Assembly (NCBI RefSeq): GCF_900105865.1 | Contig: NZ_LT629804.1 | Location: 124,001 to 188,000, forward strand | DNA: 64,000 bases | Origin: Arcanobacterium phocae | GTDB lineage: Bacteria; Actinomycetota; Actinomycetes; Actinomycetales; Actinomycetaceae | Direction of reading: 5' to 3' | In this document: piece after piece, positions 7,178 to 16,900 of the stretch | Numbering within the stretch: the first letter of the stretch is position 1 | How the letters are laid out: each line of letters starts with the position of its first letter | Program-made: the position numbers and the translations under genes | The notes under the pieces: model-generated | The model's database searches: none | Seen by the model: only the letters and a program-made list of their open reading frames with translations | Told to the model about the DNA's origin: nothing

Positions 7178-7936
7178 ATGTTGTCAGACAAATCATTGCA
7201 AGCGATTCTGGATAAATACAGCACTCCGTCATCGAACGAAAACACGATGATCGGTACCGTGATGCGCTCAACCGCCACTATGGACGCCATTAAAGGTTAC
7301 ATTCTCAACCATCGGTTGAAGCCAGGCGACCCGCTTCCTACCGAAGCAGAGTTGTGCGCAGATCTAGGAGTTTCTCGTTCTTCGGTGCGCGAAGCCCTCC
7401 GCCAACTCGCTGCACTTGATATTGTCACTGTTCAACAGGGACGTGGCTCTTTTGTGGGTGCGATGTCCCTTGAGCCACTGATCCAGACGCTAATCTTGCG
7501 TAACGCTCTTGATCAGACGTCTGGAAAAGCTAGCTTGCGACAGGTTGTTGCTACCCGGAAAGTTTTAGACTTGGGCATTGCCGACGACGTCGTCACACAT
7601 TTCACTGGCACGCACAATCCGAAACTCCACGCGCTTGTTGATACGATGGTCGAGCATGCAACTCACGGTCAGACATACCTCGATGAAGACATCGCCTTTC
7701 ACGAAGCCCTGACCGAGTTCGCTGGAGATTCGCTTATTTCGCAGCTGATGAGCGCGATGTGGCTTGTGCATCAAGCATTCATCCCTGGTCTTGAGGCACC
7801 GGCAACAGATGAATTGACTGCCACCGCGCATGCCCACCGCGACATGTTGGAAGCAGCCGAAGCTGGCGATGTGGAAGCCTACAAACGGGCAGTTGATGCA
7901 CACTACGGGCCACTGGCTAGAATTATTGACCTGTAA
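7178..7936 (+). CDS. GntR/FadR-family regulator of the amino-sugar operon
   Basis: 252 residues from the ATG at 7178; a GTG at 7157 is an alternative. A winged helix (KPGDPLPTEAELCADLGVS followed by SSVREALRQLAALDIV) lies near residues 45-110, followed by an all-helical FCD ligand domain with the Asp/His residues typical of metal-binding FCD proteins. Divergence from nanK suggests it is the NanR-type repressor responding to an amino-sugar or its phosphate. TACAAT at 7165-7170 ends 7 bases before the ATG and there is no SD, suggesting a leaderless message. Confidence 0.85.
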   Translation: MLSDKSLQAILDKYSTPSSNENTMIGTVMRSTATMDAIKGYILNHRLKPGDPLPTEAELCADLGVSRSSVREALRQLAALDIVTVQQGRGSFVGAMSLEPLIQTLILRNALDQTSGKASLRQVVATRKVLDLGIADDVVTHFTGTHNPKLHALVDTMVEHATHGQTYLDEDIAFHEALTEFAGDSLISQLMSAMWLVHQAFIPGLEAPATDELTATAHAHRDMLEAAEAGDVEAYKRAVDAHYGPLARIIDL

Positions 7937-8002
7937 CTTCATTTTCAGCGCAATTTTCGCTGTTCGCCAGACTATGGTGGACGTGGACGGTAAGCTGTAA
8001 GC

Positions 8003-8515
8003 ATGGCTATTGTAAATAAACTTGCTCGTCCGTTACTCGCAGCTCCGTTCATTGTTGCTGGGCTCGATGCTTTATCTAAGCCTCAAGGACATCGTGCGCC
8101 AGCGCGCAAGCTTTGGGGATTAGCTCAAAAGTGCGGAATTGATCGTAAACTCGGCATCAGCGAACCAACTGATGACACTCTTGACCTTCTGACTCGTTCG
8201 TGCGGTGCTGTGGTCACTGTTGCCGGTGCCCAGCTTGCTCGTTCCCGCGCTCCGCGTACTACCGCTCTCATTTTGGGATTAACCCAAATCCCACTTGCAC
8301 TGGCTAATAACCCGGTGTGGGAGAAGAAATCTTACACAGAGCGCAAGAAGGACATTTCCGGATTATTAGCTGCAGCTGGACTCATCGGTGGTGCCCTCAT
8401 CGCTTCTATGGACCGTTCTGGTAAACCATCGGTGGGCTGGCGTGCGGCTCGGCTAAGTGAGCGTGCCGTTGAAAACGCTTCCCAGCGTTTCGATCAATTA
8501 TCGGCAGGACGCTAA
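8003..8515 (+). CDS. DoxX family membrane protein
   Basis: 170 residues with a DoxX-like four-helix layout: an N-terminal helix with LARPLLAAPFIVAGLDAL, a central pair (GAVVTVAGAQLA, TALILGLTQIPLAL) and a C-terminal helix (ISGLLAAAGLIGGALIAS). Family members are small inner-membrane proteins of loosely defined redox function. A TAAGCT box ends 6 bases before the ATG and no SD is visible. The gene lies 13 bases before the mini-ORF that leads into aroA, so it may be co-transcribed with aroA and rsgA. Confidence 0.8.
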   Translation: MAIVNKLARPLLAAPFIVAGLDALSKPQGHRAPARKLWGLAQKCGIDRKLGISEPTDDTLDLLTRSCGAVVTVAGAQLARSRAPRTTALILGLTQIPLALANNPVWEKKSYTERKKDISGLLAAAGLIGGALIASMDRSGKPSVGWRAARLSERAVENASQRFDQLSAGR

Positions 8516-8528
8516 GTCGCGAGGCTTC

Positions 8529-8546
8529 ATGAGTATTCGCTCATGA
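8529..8546 (+). CDS. Putative 5-codon leader ORF overlapping the aroA start
   Basis: ATG AGT ATT CGC TCA TGA (MSIRS) starts at 8529 with a GAGG ribosome site 6 bases upstream. Its TGA overlaps the aroA ATG (8543) as ATGA. aroA has no SD of its own, so ribosomes may reach it by re-initiation. A 7-bp inverted repeat (8527-8533 / 8540-8546) spans the same bases. Translation is inferred. Confidence 0.4.
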   Translation: MSIRS

Positions 8547-9892
8547 ATAAAATATCTGAATGCCGTGGCGTAGCCTGGTGGCAGGCTCCGGCTTTGCCAC
8601 CGTCTGCGCATCTGTCTAGCACGGTTCGGCTACCCGGTTCTAAATCACTAACTGCACGCTGGATGCTACTAGCGGCAATAAGTACCCAGACAACTCGCCT
8701 TGTCGGTGCTCTCGACTCAGCCGACACCCGGGCAATGGGCCGCGCACTGGCGCAACTTGGTGCTCGCGTGCATTGGAATCTCGACGCTTGCGTCATCAAG
8801 CCTTTTCCACGTAGTGACACCGGGCAACTCATCATTCGTGGCGGGGTACATATTAATGCCGGCCAGTCCGGCACGGTCATGCGCTTTATCTTGCCATTGG
8901 CCGCTATGGCACACGGCACGGTGACGGTTGATTGTGCCAATAATGCACGCCATCGTCCCATCAGCGGGCTTGTTACAGCGCTAGGCGGGCTTGGTGTTTC
9001 TATCGCTTCGCAGCCCGCCAATCGGTCTGGCTTCCCGCTAACTATTCATGGGAGAGGCCAGCTTCTCGGCGGTACAGTTACAGTTGATGCACGAGCATCT
9101 TCACAATATATTTCAGCCTTGTTGTTGGCTGCCCCGCTCATGAAAAATGGACTCACCATCCATCTTGCACATCACGAGCTGCCGTCAGCTCCCCATGTGG
9201 AGATGACGATTCGCGTACTGCAAAGCTGCGGGATCGACGTCGTCGTCAGTGACGGATCGTGGGCAATTCAACCACCGGATTCTTCTCAGATCACTCTCCC
9301 CCACGACGTTACAATCGAACCTGATCTTTCCAATGCCGGTCCATTCCTAGCAGCCGCGATGGTCGCAGGTGGGACTGTCACAATAGAAAACTGGCCAGCT
9401 TACTCACAACAACCGGGGATGGCTTACCTCGCGTTACTTCACCGCGCCGGCGCAACATTCGCTGAGAAATCCCCCGGCAACCTCACATGTCACGGACCGG
9501 CCACTATCAGGCCACTTTCGGTTGATATGCACGACGTCGGCGAACTCGTCCCAACTATTGCTGCAATATGTGCATTCGCAGATGGGCAAAGCCACTTATC
9601 CAATATCGGACACCTGCGCGGACATGAAACAGACCGGCTACAGGCCATTACCAACGAATTGACTAAACTCGGCATTTCCGCAACCACCACCGCAGATGAC
9701 CTGATCATTAACGGACATTCGCGAGCGCTCCACGGCACAGACCTCGATTCATATGCCGATCACCGTATGGCAACATTCGGCGCGATTCTTGGATTACGTG
9801 TTCCCGGCATTCGAGTTGCTAATATGGAAACAACGGCAAAAACATTCCCACAATTTGTCAACATGTGGGAAACAATGGTCACGAATGGATGA
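8543..9892 (+). CDS. aroA: 3-phosphoshikimate 1-carboxyvinyltransferase (EPSP synthase)
   Basis: 449 residues. The N-terminal LPGSKSLTARWMLLAA motif, the NAGQSGTVMRF segment and the later DARASSQYISALLLA, together with the C-terminal DHRMATFGAILGL, are the standard EPSP-synthase signatures for shikimate-3-phosphate and phosphoenolpyruvate binding. It catalyses the sixth step of the shikimate pathway, which also supplies chorismate to the men genes in this window. It has no good ribosome site and overlaps a 5-codon mini-ORF. rsgA follows after 6 bases. Confidence 0.95.
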   Translation: MNKISECRGVAWWQAPALPPSAHLSSTVRLPGSKSLTARWMLLAAISTQTTRLVGALDSADTRAMGRALAQLGARVHWNLDACVIKPFPRSDTGQLIIRGGVHINAGQSGTVMRFILPLAAMAHGTVTVDCANNARHRPISGLVTALGGLGVSIASQPANRSGFPLTIHGRGQLLGGTVTVDARASSQYISALLLAAPLMKNGLTIHLAHHELPSAPHVEMTIRVLQSCGIDVVVSDGSWAIQPPDSSQITLPHDVTIEPDLSNAGPFLAAAMVAGGTVTIENWPAYSQQPGMAYLALLHRAGATFAEKSPGNLTCHGPATIRPLSVDMHDVGELVPTIAAICAFADGQSHLSNIGHLRGHETDRLQAITNELTKLGISATTTADDLIINGHSRALHGTDLDSYADHRMATFGAILGLRVPGIRVANMETTAKTFPQFVNMWETMVTNG

Positions 9893-9898
9893 GCATAG

Positions 9899-10924
9899 GT
9901 GAGTAGACGCGATATTGGCACTGATGATTACCGGGTAAAAGTACGTCCGGGTAAACCCTCACGCCCACGCACCAAAATTCGTCCAGACTATTCGGCAGCA
10001 CCACGCGGACGCGTCTACCGCGTTGATCGGGGACGCTACCATGTACGGATGCTGGGAGACGGCACGAACGTTGTGGCAGTAAAAGCGCGTGAACTAGGCC
10101 GGCGCGGAATCGTCGTCGGCGATATATGTGCGATGGTTGGTGATTTGTCCGGCCGAAAAGATACGCTGGCACGCATTGCCGAAGTTGACGAACGCCAAAC
10201 TGTGCTACGCCGTGTGGGTGAAGAAGGCGAAGCCGCTGGAAACGAACGCATTATTGTGGCCAACGCGAACCAGTTGGTCATCGTGGCGGCGTTAGCTCAA
10301 CCAGAACCACGCACGGGCATGATTGACCGGTGTGTGGTTGCCGCCTATGACGCTGGCATGGACGTTATTTTAGTTCTGACCAAATCTGATTTAGCACCGG
10401 CAGATGAGTTACGTGCAATCTACGAACCGATGGGTTTAGATATTGTGGTTACCAGCGTGGTCGACGACGCCGATTCCGACGACGGTCTGGCTCGCCTGCG
10501 CGAGGAACTAACTGGTCGTGTCTCGGTACTTGTGGGACATTCCGGGGTCGGCAAGTCAACGTTAATCAACGCGCTGATTCCGCAAGCCACCCGAGAAACT
10601 GGGCACGTTAATGAGGTGACTGGCCGCGGCCGGCACACCTCGACGTCAGCGATGGCATTCGATTACCTTGGCAATGGAACTGTTATTGATACCCCCGGAG
10701 TGCGCACATTTGGGTTAGCGCACGTTACCCCAGACGGTTTGCTGCGCGGATTCCCTGATTTAGAAGAGATTGCCGCCAACTGTCCGCGTGGATGTACCCA
10801 CGAAGACGGCGTGATCGAGTGTGCACTGGATGATCCAGAATTCGTTGAGCCCGGTTCAATGTTGGAAACTCGGGTAGAGTCCTTTAGGCGGCTCTTAGCT
10901 TCGCGTGGGAAGCAAGAGTGGTGA
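9899..10924 (+). CDS. rsgA: Ribosome small-subunit-dependent GTPase A
   Basis: 341 residues from a GTG at 9899. An OB-fold N-terminal domain precedes a circularly permuted GTPase: TKSD (G4) comes before the P-loop GHSGVGKST and the DTPGVRTFG (G3) motif, the order diagnostic of RsgA. The C-terminal zinc motif Cx3CxHx6C (CPRGCTHEDGVIEC) is complete. It assists late 30S maturation. The aroA-rsgA pairing with a 6-base gap is common in actinobacteria. Confidence 0.93.
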   Translation: MSRRDIGTDDYRVKVRPGKPSRPRTKIRPDYSAAPRGRVYRVDRGRYHVRMLGDGTNVVAVKARELGRRGIVVGDICAMVGDLSGRKDTLARIAEVDERQTVLRRVGEEGEAAGNERIIVANANQLVIVAALAQPEPRTGMIDRCVVAAYDAGMDVILVLTKSDLAPADELRAIYEPMGLDIVVTSVVDDADSDDGLARLREELTGRVSVLVGHSGVGKSTLINALIPQATRETGHVNEVTGRGRHTSTSAMAFDYLGNGTVIDTPGVRTFGLAHVTPDGLLRGFPDLEEIAANCPRGCTHEDGVIECALDDPEFVEPGSMLETRVESFRRLLASRGKQEW

Positions 10925-10970
10925 GACTATGTTTACGCGTCGTCGGTTGCATGTCATCATAGAGCACTCC

Positions 10971-11002
10971 ATGGTGATTGGGTAATCTATCCCAATCACC
11001 AT
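10971..11002. repeat. 12-bp perfect inverted repeat after rsgA
   Basis: ATGGTGATTGGG (10971-10982) and its exact complement (10991-11002) flank an 8-base spacer. It lies between the convergent rsgA and PAS genes. Neither strand has a T-run after the stem, so a simple intrinsic terminator is uncertain. The rest of the 223-base gap shows no gene; a second weak repeat (CACGATAG / CTATCGTG, near 11096-11125) lies in it. Confidence 0.5.
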
Positions 11003-11147
11003 AGAAATGGGCACGGTATTACGAATGGTATTGCCAGCCCGATGCGATAGCATGCTCTAACGTCTGTTGATGCCGGATAAAATCTCGAATATCAGCACGA
11101 TAGAGCTGTATAGCGTGCTATCGTGTCAGATCTCGTGATTTTGTACG

Positions 11148-12587
11148 TCACCCCTGCATGATCAGCACTTTTGCGTGGATTTCTAGCACGATGCGAGACA
11201 GCGCGTCAAAGTTCTCAGTACCGTTAGCCTCGATGAGTTCACCTTGGAAATTAGTCAGGCGTTCATGGGAAACATGAGCATGATCAATCGCTTGGGAAAC
11301 TGTGACGTTAGCGGAATCTATGATCTCTGGCATTGTTACTTCGCTAGCCGACATTTGCCATAGCTCGAGTAGCTGACGCGGAATCGAAATCGCATGGAGT
11401 ACGCGGTCCATGTATTTGGCGATGTCTGCAGCAAATTCTTGGTAGGTTTGGGCGTCCTTCTGAATTGTCTCGACGTCAGCCATCAAGACGGAACTGAGCA
11501 TTTCTAAGGATTCTAGCCGCTCGCGTATCTCGCGTTCTTCCGGTGTTTCATTCTTGGCAACATCGAATACTTCGCGCGTCACAAATCCGGGGGCTAAGCC
11601 AGGGACGCCGATCTTAGCGTCGTATCCAGTGTCGATCAGTTCCGCAATGAAAATGCCACACATATCGGAATGCAGGCGCGATAGTGCTATATGGAATCGG
11701 GTCTGCGCAATATGCGAATTCAGTGCAGTGATCTTAGAGATTAATGAGTTGAGGTATGTCCGAGTAACACCTTGCATCCGGTTCCACACCAACAATGGTT
11801 CAAGGGTTGTGGCCAGTGCTGGATTACCTTCGCCGAGTTGTGTGAACTCATGCGACACTGCAGACATTTTCTCCATGTCGTTACGTACATGTTCAACGAC
11901 GGCGGTCAGCCGCTCACTCATCCGCACAAGTTCGTCTTGGTGACGCATCCACGTATCCAACGTGTCATGCTCGTTGTGGACGGCGAGGAGCATGTCATGA
12001 AGTTGGGAGTCCCCGTCACGTTGCGGAAATTTCGCACCGGCAGCTTCTCTGATGGCGACTTCTTCTGGTAACGAACGGGTTTGGAAATCTTCATATGATT
12101 CGATTCCGATTTCACTGAGTGCCTGTGCTAGAAATGGTACGGCGGCTTCGGCGGCTTGCCGACGGTTGAGCCCGCCGTCGATCAGGGACTTTTCGTGGTC
12201 AAGTACGCGAGCATAGACGCCACGAATCTGAGCAAAAACGTCCTCGCGCATGGGCCGGGCACGCACGGATAAGTATCCACCGCCAGGCAACGGAGTGATA
12301 GTTGCAAACACATCGTATTCGGATCCATCGCCAGCTAAGTTGAGCATATACGCCGCGAATGGCTTGCCTGTTTCGAGATTGTCCCATACTAGTTTAAAAA
12401 CAGAGGCAGGCATATCTGGGTGGCGAACGATGTTATGCGGTGCGCCATGCAACTGGTCGACATCGTAACGTGATAGCCGGGTAAAGACGTCGTTCGAAAG
12501 TTTGATAACGCCTTTTGAGTCCGTAGTGGAAAAGAACAGTTCGTGTGGAGCGACGTTTTGGATTTCTCCAGTAGGTTCAGGTTTCAC
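11148..12587 (-). CDS. Orphan PAS-domain sensor protein
   Basis: 479 residues from the GTG at 12587, chosen because CTCCTT (12594-12599, plus strand) gives an AAGGAG ribosome site 6 bases upstream; the longer ATG frame from 12638 has none. The first ~110 residues form a PAS domain of the Aer type (TTDSKGVIKLSNDVF, PHNIVRHPDMP, a flavin-site signature in redox sensors). The remaining ~350 residues look helical and contain no kinase, GGDEF, EAL or methyl-accepting signature that I recognise. It probably senses redox or flavin state, with unknown output. It is divergent from sbcD. Confidence 0.75.
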   Translation of the reverse strand: MKPEPTGEIQNVAPHELFFSTTDSKGVIKLSNDVFTRLSRYDVDQLHGAPHNIVRHPDMPASVFKLVWDNLETGKPFAAYMLNLAGDGSEYDVFATITPLPGGGYLSVRARPMREDVFAQIRGVYARVLDHEKSLIDGGLNRRQAAEAAVPFLAQALSEIGIESYEDFQTRSLPEEVAIREAAGAKFPQRDGDSQLHDMLLAVHNEHDTLDTWMRHQDELVRMSERLTAVVEHVRNDMEKMSAVSHEFTQLGEGNPALATTLEPLLVWNRMQGVTRTYLNSLISKITALNSHIAQTRFHIALSRLHSDMCGIFIAELIDTGYDAKIGVPGLAPGFVTREVFDVAKNETPEEREIRERLESLEMLSSVLMADVETIQKDAQTYQEFAADIAKYMDRVLHAISIPRQLLELWQMSASEVTMPEIIDSANVTVSQAIDHAHVSHERLTNFQGELIEANGTENFDALSRIVLEIHAKVLIMQG

Positions 12588-12727
12588 GTAAATCTCCTTG
12601 AGGAACGACGGCGATGCCAAAGCCTGACAAGTTTTCATTTTACCAGTTTGCTAACCGGTGGGTATGCTCAGCTCTGTTCGGACCCCAAATTTCAGGGTGT
12701 ACCAGAAACTATGTGGGAGGTGCTCGC

Positions 12728-12733
12728 TAGACT
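12728..12733 (+). promoter_or_regulatory. Candidate -10 box for a leaderless sbcD message
   Basis: TAGACT ends 7 bases before the ATG at 12741. A GGGAGG lies about 20 bases upstream, too far to serve as a ribosome site. Confidence 0.45.
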
Positions 12734-12740
12734 TGTATAC

Positions 12741-13919
12741 ATGAAGTTTCTACATACATCTGACTGGCATTTAGGTCGCACTCTACATGGCGCGGATTTA
12801 TACGATGCATTTATTTTGTGGTGTGATCACGTCGTGGAATTGGCACGTACACGCAACCTAGACGCAGTGCTTATTGCCGGCGATGTATTTGACCGTGGAA
12901 TCCCGCCCATTGCCATGGTCCAGGTATTATCGGAAACCTTGCAGCGGCTCTCGCAATACACAACGGTCATTCTTACCCCTGGCAATCACGATGCGCCCAC
13001 TCGGCTCGGATTCACAGCAGGATTGTTGAAAGACGAAGTTGTTATTGCATCAGATCCACGGCTATCGGGTAAGCCAATTGATATTTGTCGTGATGGTGAG
13101 CTCGTAGGGCAAGTGTATGCGCTGCCCTATTTAGAACCGGATGTTGATCGTGTACGGTTAGCGGCTGATCCCGAAAAACCATTGGCGCGCAGTCATGAAG
13201 CGGTTGTTAGCGCAGCTATGGAGCTAGTCCGTGAGGATATTGTGGCTCATCCAGATGTTGATGTTCCGCGCGTTGTGATGGCTCATGAGTTCGTTGTAGG
13301 TGGTGAACCATCAGATTCCGAACGCGATTTGCATATCGGTGGTGTTGATAGTGTTCCCAGCGCAGTTTTCGATGTCAGCGTTGATGGAAAATCAATGATC
13401 GATTACGTTGCACTTGGGCATTTGCATGGACCACAACAAGTGAGCGAAAAACCGTTAATGCGTTATGCGGGTTCCCCTATCGCCTTCTCTTTTTCGGAGG
13501 AGCACCACCATAAATCCACTGTGATTGTCACAATTGATAGGCCAGGCGATAGTCCGGAAATTGAGCTTGTACCAGCACCTATCTATCGCCCGTTGGCGAC
13601 TATTCGCGGTACATTTGAAGAACTTTTATCAGAACAATTTGCCGGCTACCGTAATCATTTTGTTCGAGTTTACGTCACCGATATTGATCGTCCACCTCGA
13701 ATGGTTGCCCGGCTTCGCCAACGTTTCCCGCATCTACTTGAAGCTCATCATGATATTCCGCTACGCCACATACAGACACAAGAAATATCGCTCTCTCGCA
13801 CTCGGCCGATTGATGTGTTAACCGAATTTTTCACCAGCGCTGGTGGCCGTGAACTACATGCTAACGAACGGGACTTAATTATTTCGCAGTGGGAAAATCT
13901 AACCAAGGGAGAAAACTGA
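12741..13919 (+). CDS. sbcD: Exonuclease subunit SbcD (Mre11-like nuclease)
   Basis: 392 residues from the ATG at 12741. The longer frame from 12543 is rejected because its extra part overlaps the PAS gene and reads as non-homologous. Calcineurin-type metal motifs are in order: HTSDWHLGRTLHG, AGDVFDRG, TPGNHD and a later LGHLHGPQ. With SbcC it forms the complex that opens hairpins and processes DNA ends. The stop is one base before the sbcC ATG, so the pair is co-expressed. Confidence 0.95.
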   Translation: MKFLHTSDWHLGRTLHGADLYDAFILWCDHVVELARTRNLDAVLIAGDVFDRGIPPIAMVQVLSETLQRLSQYTTVILTPGNHDAPTRLGFTAGLLKDEVVIASDPRLSGKPIDICRDGELVGQVYALPYLEPDVDRVRLAADPEKPLARSHEAVVSAAMELVREDIVAHPDVDVPRVVMAHEFVVGGEPSDSERDLHIGGVDSVPSAVFDVSVDGKSMIDYVALGHLHGPQQVSEKPLMRYAGSPIAFSFSEEHHHKSTVIVTIDRPGDSPEIELVPAPIYRPLATIRGTFEELLSEQFAGYRNHFVRVYVTDIDRPPRMVARLRQRFPHLLEAHHDIPLRHIQTQEISLSRTRPIDVLTEFFTSAGGRELHANERDLIISQWENLTKGEN

Positions 13920-13920
13920 G

Positions 13921-16900
13921 ATGTTGTTTCGTCGCTTAGTTATTGACGGCGTTGGCCCTTTTGGCGGACACCATGAAATCGATCTTGATGCTCTTACCGC
14001 TGGCGGATTATTCCTGCTCGAAGGCCCAACCGGATCAGGGAAATCGTCCCTCATAGACGCCATAGTTTTTGCACTTTACGGCAACCCGGCAGGGGCGAAT
14101 TCAGACTATAACCGAATCCGTTCTACGCACGCCGAGGAAACAAAACCATCGCGCGTAGAGCTCGTTTTTACAGTCAGTTCCGGAACCTATCGAATCGAAC
14201 GGATGCCCCGTTGGGATAAACCAAAGCGTGGTGGGGGCACAACTCAAGTTTCGGAAAAGGCAAATTTAATTCGGCTCTCCGAAGCAGCAGTAGAACAAGG
14301 CCAATGGAGTAACGGTGAAGTTCTCGCTACCGGAGCTCGCGAGGTCGGAACTGAGCTAAACACTATCTTAGGATTAACTCGGGAACAGTTTGTACAAACT
14401 GTTGTTCTGCCACAGGGCCAGTTCGCAGATTTTCTGCGTCTGAAGTCCGAAGACCGGTCTCATCTTCTGGAAACACTTTTCAACACTCGCCCGTATCGGG
14501 ATTTTTCCCAAGCCTTGCACCAGCAGGCCCTAGATGCATCACAACGGATCGATAAAGCGAGACTTGCTATTTCACAAGCGGTAGCAACTTGGTCTGGCAA
14601 TTCTGCCGTTTCTCAGTGGGAACACGTCATACAAGACTTAGTTGATAGTCTCACCGAACCTGATGATACTCGATTGTTAGAGTTTCTAGACCAACGGGAT
14701 CAAGAACTACGTGTCACTCAAGCTACAACACATGAAAATCTCAACCATCGAGTAAAAGAACTCGAAGAAGCAACAACCGCACTTGCTGATGAAAAAAGAC
14801 GTTCCGAAAATCTCCAGAAACGCGCCGATTATATAGTGCAGAAAGATAAACTAGACAAACAGCGTTTCGGGATTGAGGAAGACAAAAAACGTATTGCTCA
14901 GCATCATCGCGCAGTGATACCAATGGAGCGTCTCAAGGTACTCCATCATCTTGAAGACGATGTTCATCAGCAACAAGAAAGCGTCAGCTCTGCGCTGTCC
15001 AAAATCGACTCATCTTTAGTTGTTTATGGAACATCAGATACCACGGATTTAGCATTTCTGTCCTTTGGAGAAACAACGCAAAAAATTGAATCCCAACTCG
15101 AGGAGTATCGCGAACGAGTTGTGCATTTGCAACAGGCAGATGCACTTAGTAACAATGTCCGCGCTCGGGAAGAAAACATCAAACAGTCCTTAGCAAAGCG
15201 TGACAAGCTCACTAACGCTATAGACAAAATTAGTTCCAAATACAGCGAGCTTCCGGACCAGATAGCTCAAGCTGAAACCGAACTTGAACAGGCTCAATCT
15301 AGTGCACTCACGTTACCGAAGATTATTCAAGATATCGATAAGCTTAAAGGCATATCTCAAGCTCTAGAAGCATTGACGCAAACACAAGATGAAGTATCTC
15401 AAGCAACGGAAAAGCACTCTGATCTTCTCACATCATTTTCTGTCACCAACCAACACTTCCAAGATGTCAATAACCGCTGGATTGCTTCTCAGGCAGCAAT
15501 ATTATCCTTGGATTTAGCAGCGGGTCTTCCCTGCCCAGTGTGCGGATCGTTAGAGCATCCACACCCAGCGCAAGCCACTGCCATTCATGTCGATAAGTCT
15601 GATGTGGAATCAGCACAACACGAGTTAGACATTTCGCGCAATAACGTAGAAGAGTCCAAAACCAAACTCGCTGCGCTACAAGCACGATGCGAAACACTAC
15701 AAACGCAGATTGGCGATATTGACGGTGAGCATATCTCCAGCCAGTTGTCTGATTTAGACACGCAGCGAAATGTTGCTGTGCTAGCTCAACAGCGCGCCAA
15801 GGAGCTGACAGAAAGAATCGCTCAGCTACGAAGTGAACGCGAAGAGAGTTTTACCGAGCTCACAGAACTGAAATCTACACTAGTCACGCTCAATGAATCA
15901 TTGGCAAAGGAACAAGAAAGCCAACACCATGATCGCGAAGAAATATCTCGCGCACAAGGCGAAGCCGATAGCATCAGCGAACTCATAACCGAGGCTAAGA
16001 CACACATAGCACACCTATCAGATGCTCATCAAGAGCTGCATGATTATGCTTTATTGTTATCGAAATTCCAGCAGTCTAAAGAACTCCTAGACGAAGCACT
16101 CCGAGAAGCTGAACTCTGTCAAAACGAAGCGCAAGAAGCGTTTATCGAACCAGATCAACTAGATTTGCTAACAGATCGCGTCAGTTCCTTCGATTCAGCA
16201 TGGGCTTATGTCACCACCCAGCTCAACGCTCCAGAGATTGCTAGTCTAACTGGGGATGAGAAAATTGATATAGGGTCGGCCGAAGAACGTTTTAGGCTAG
16301 CACAAGAGAACCATCAAGAAGCCACTCAAGCCTCAGCACTGGCTAACGATGCAGTTAACACTGCACAGCGTGCTCAAATCGCAGTAACAAAGGCATACCA
16401 GCACTGGGCAACTGAAGTGAATAATTCCGGTCCAATAGCTCGATTAGACCAGCTCGCTCAAGCAGGTAAAGCTTCACATACCAACGTCAGCCTACACGTA
16501 TGGGTCTTAATGCGTCGCTTCGATATGGTGATCGATCACGCTAACGAATATCTTGCTCGTTTCTCGCGCGGACGTTATCAACTGGTGCGATCTGAAGGAG
16601 CTGAAAAAGAACGCAAAACAGGCCTTGGTATATCTGTTATTGATTACGATGCGCACGGCGAAGGAGAAAGCGATATCCGGTCAACACGTAGCCTATCCGG
16701 TGGAGAGACATTCTATACTGCGCTTTCACTTGCCTTAGGCCTAACTGATGTAGTCCAACAAGAAAATGGCGGGATCCGAATAGATACCCTCATGATTGAC
16801 GAAGGATTTGGAACTTTATCCGGCGAAGTACTTGATGAAGTAATGAGCACCTTAACAGAACTAGCCCGGGACGGCCGTAAGGTCGGCATTATTTCGCACG

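Noticed and set aside
11030..11147. In-frame continuation after the PAS gene stop (about 30 sense codons after two stops on the minus strand, ending in a TAA)
   Set aside because: Looks faintly protein-like but has two in-frame stops before it, no start or ribosome site, and could be chance; not enough to call a pseudogene.
12588..12740. Upstream extensions of the PAS and sbcD frames into each other
   Set aside because: SD evidence places the PAS start at 12587 and a -10 box places sbcD at 12741; the longer frames would overlap divergently.
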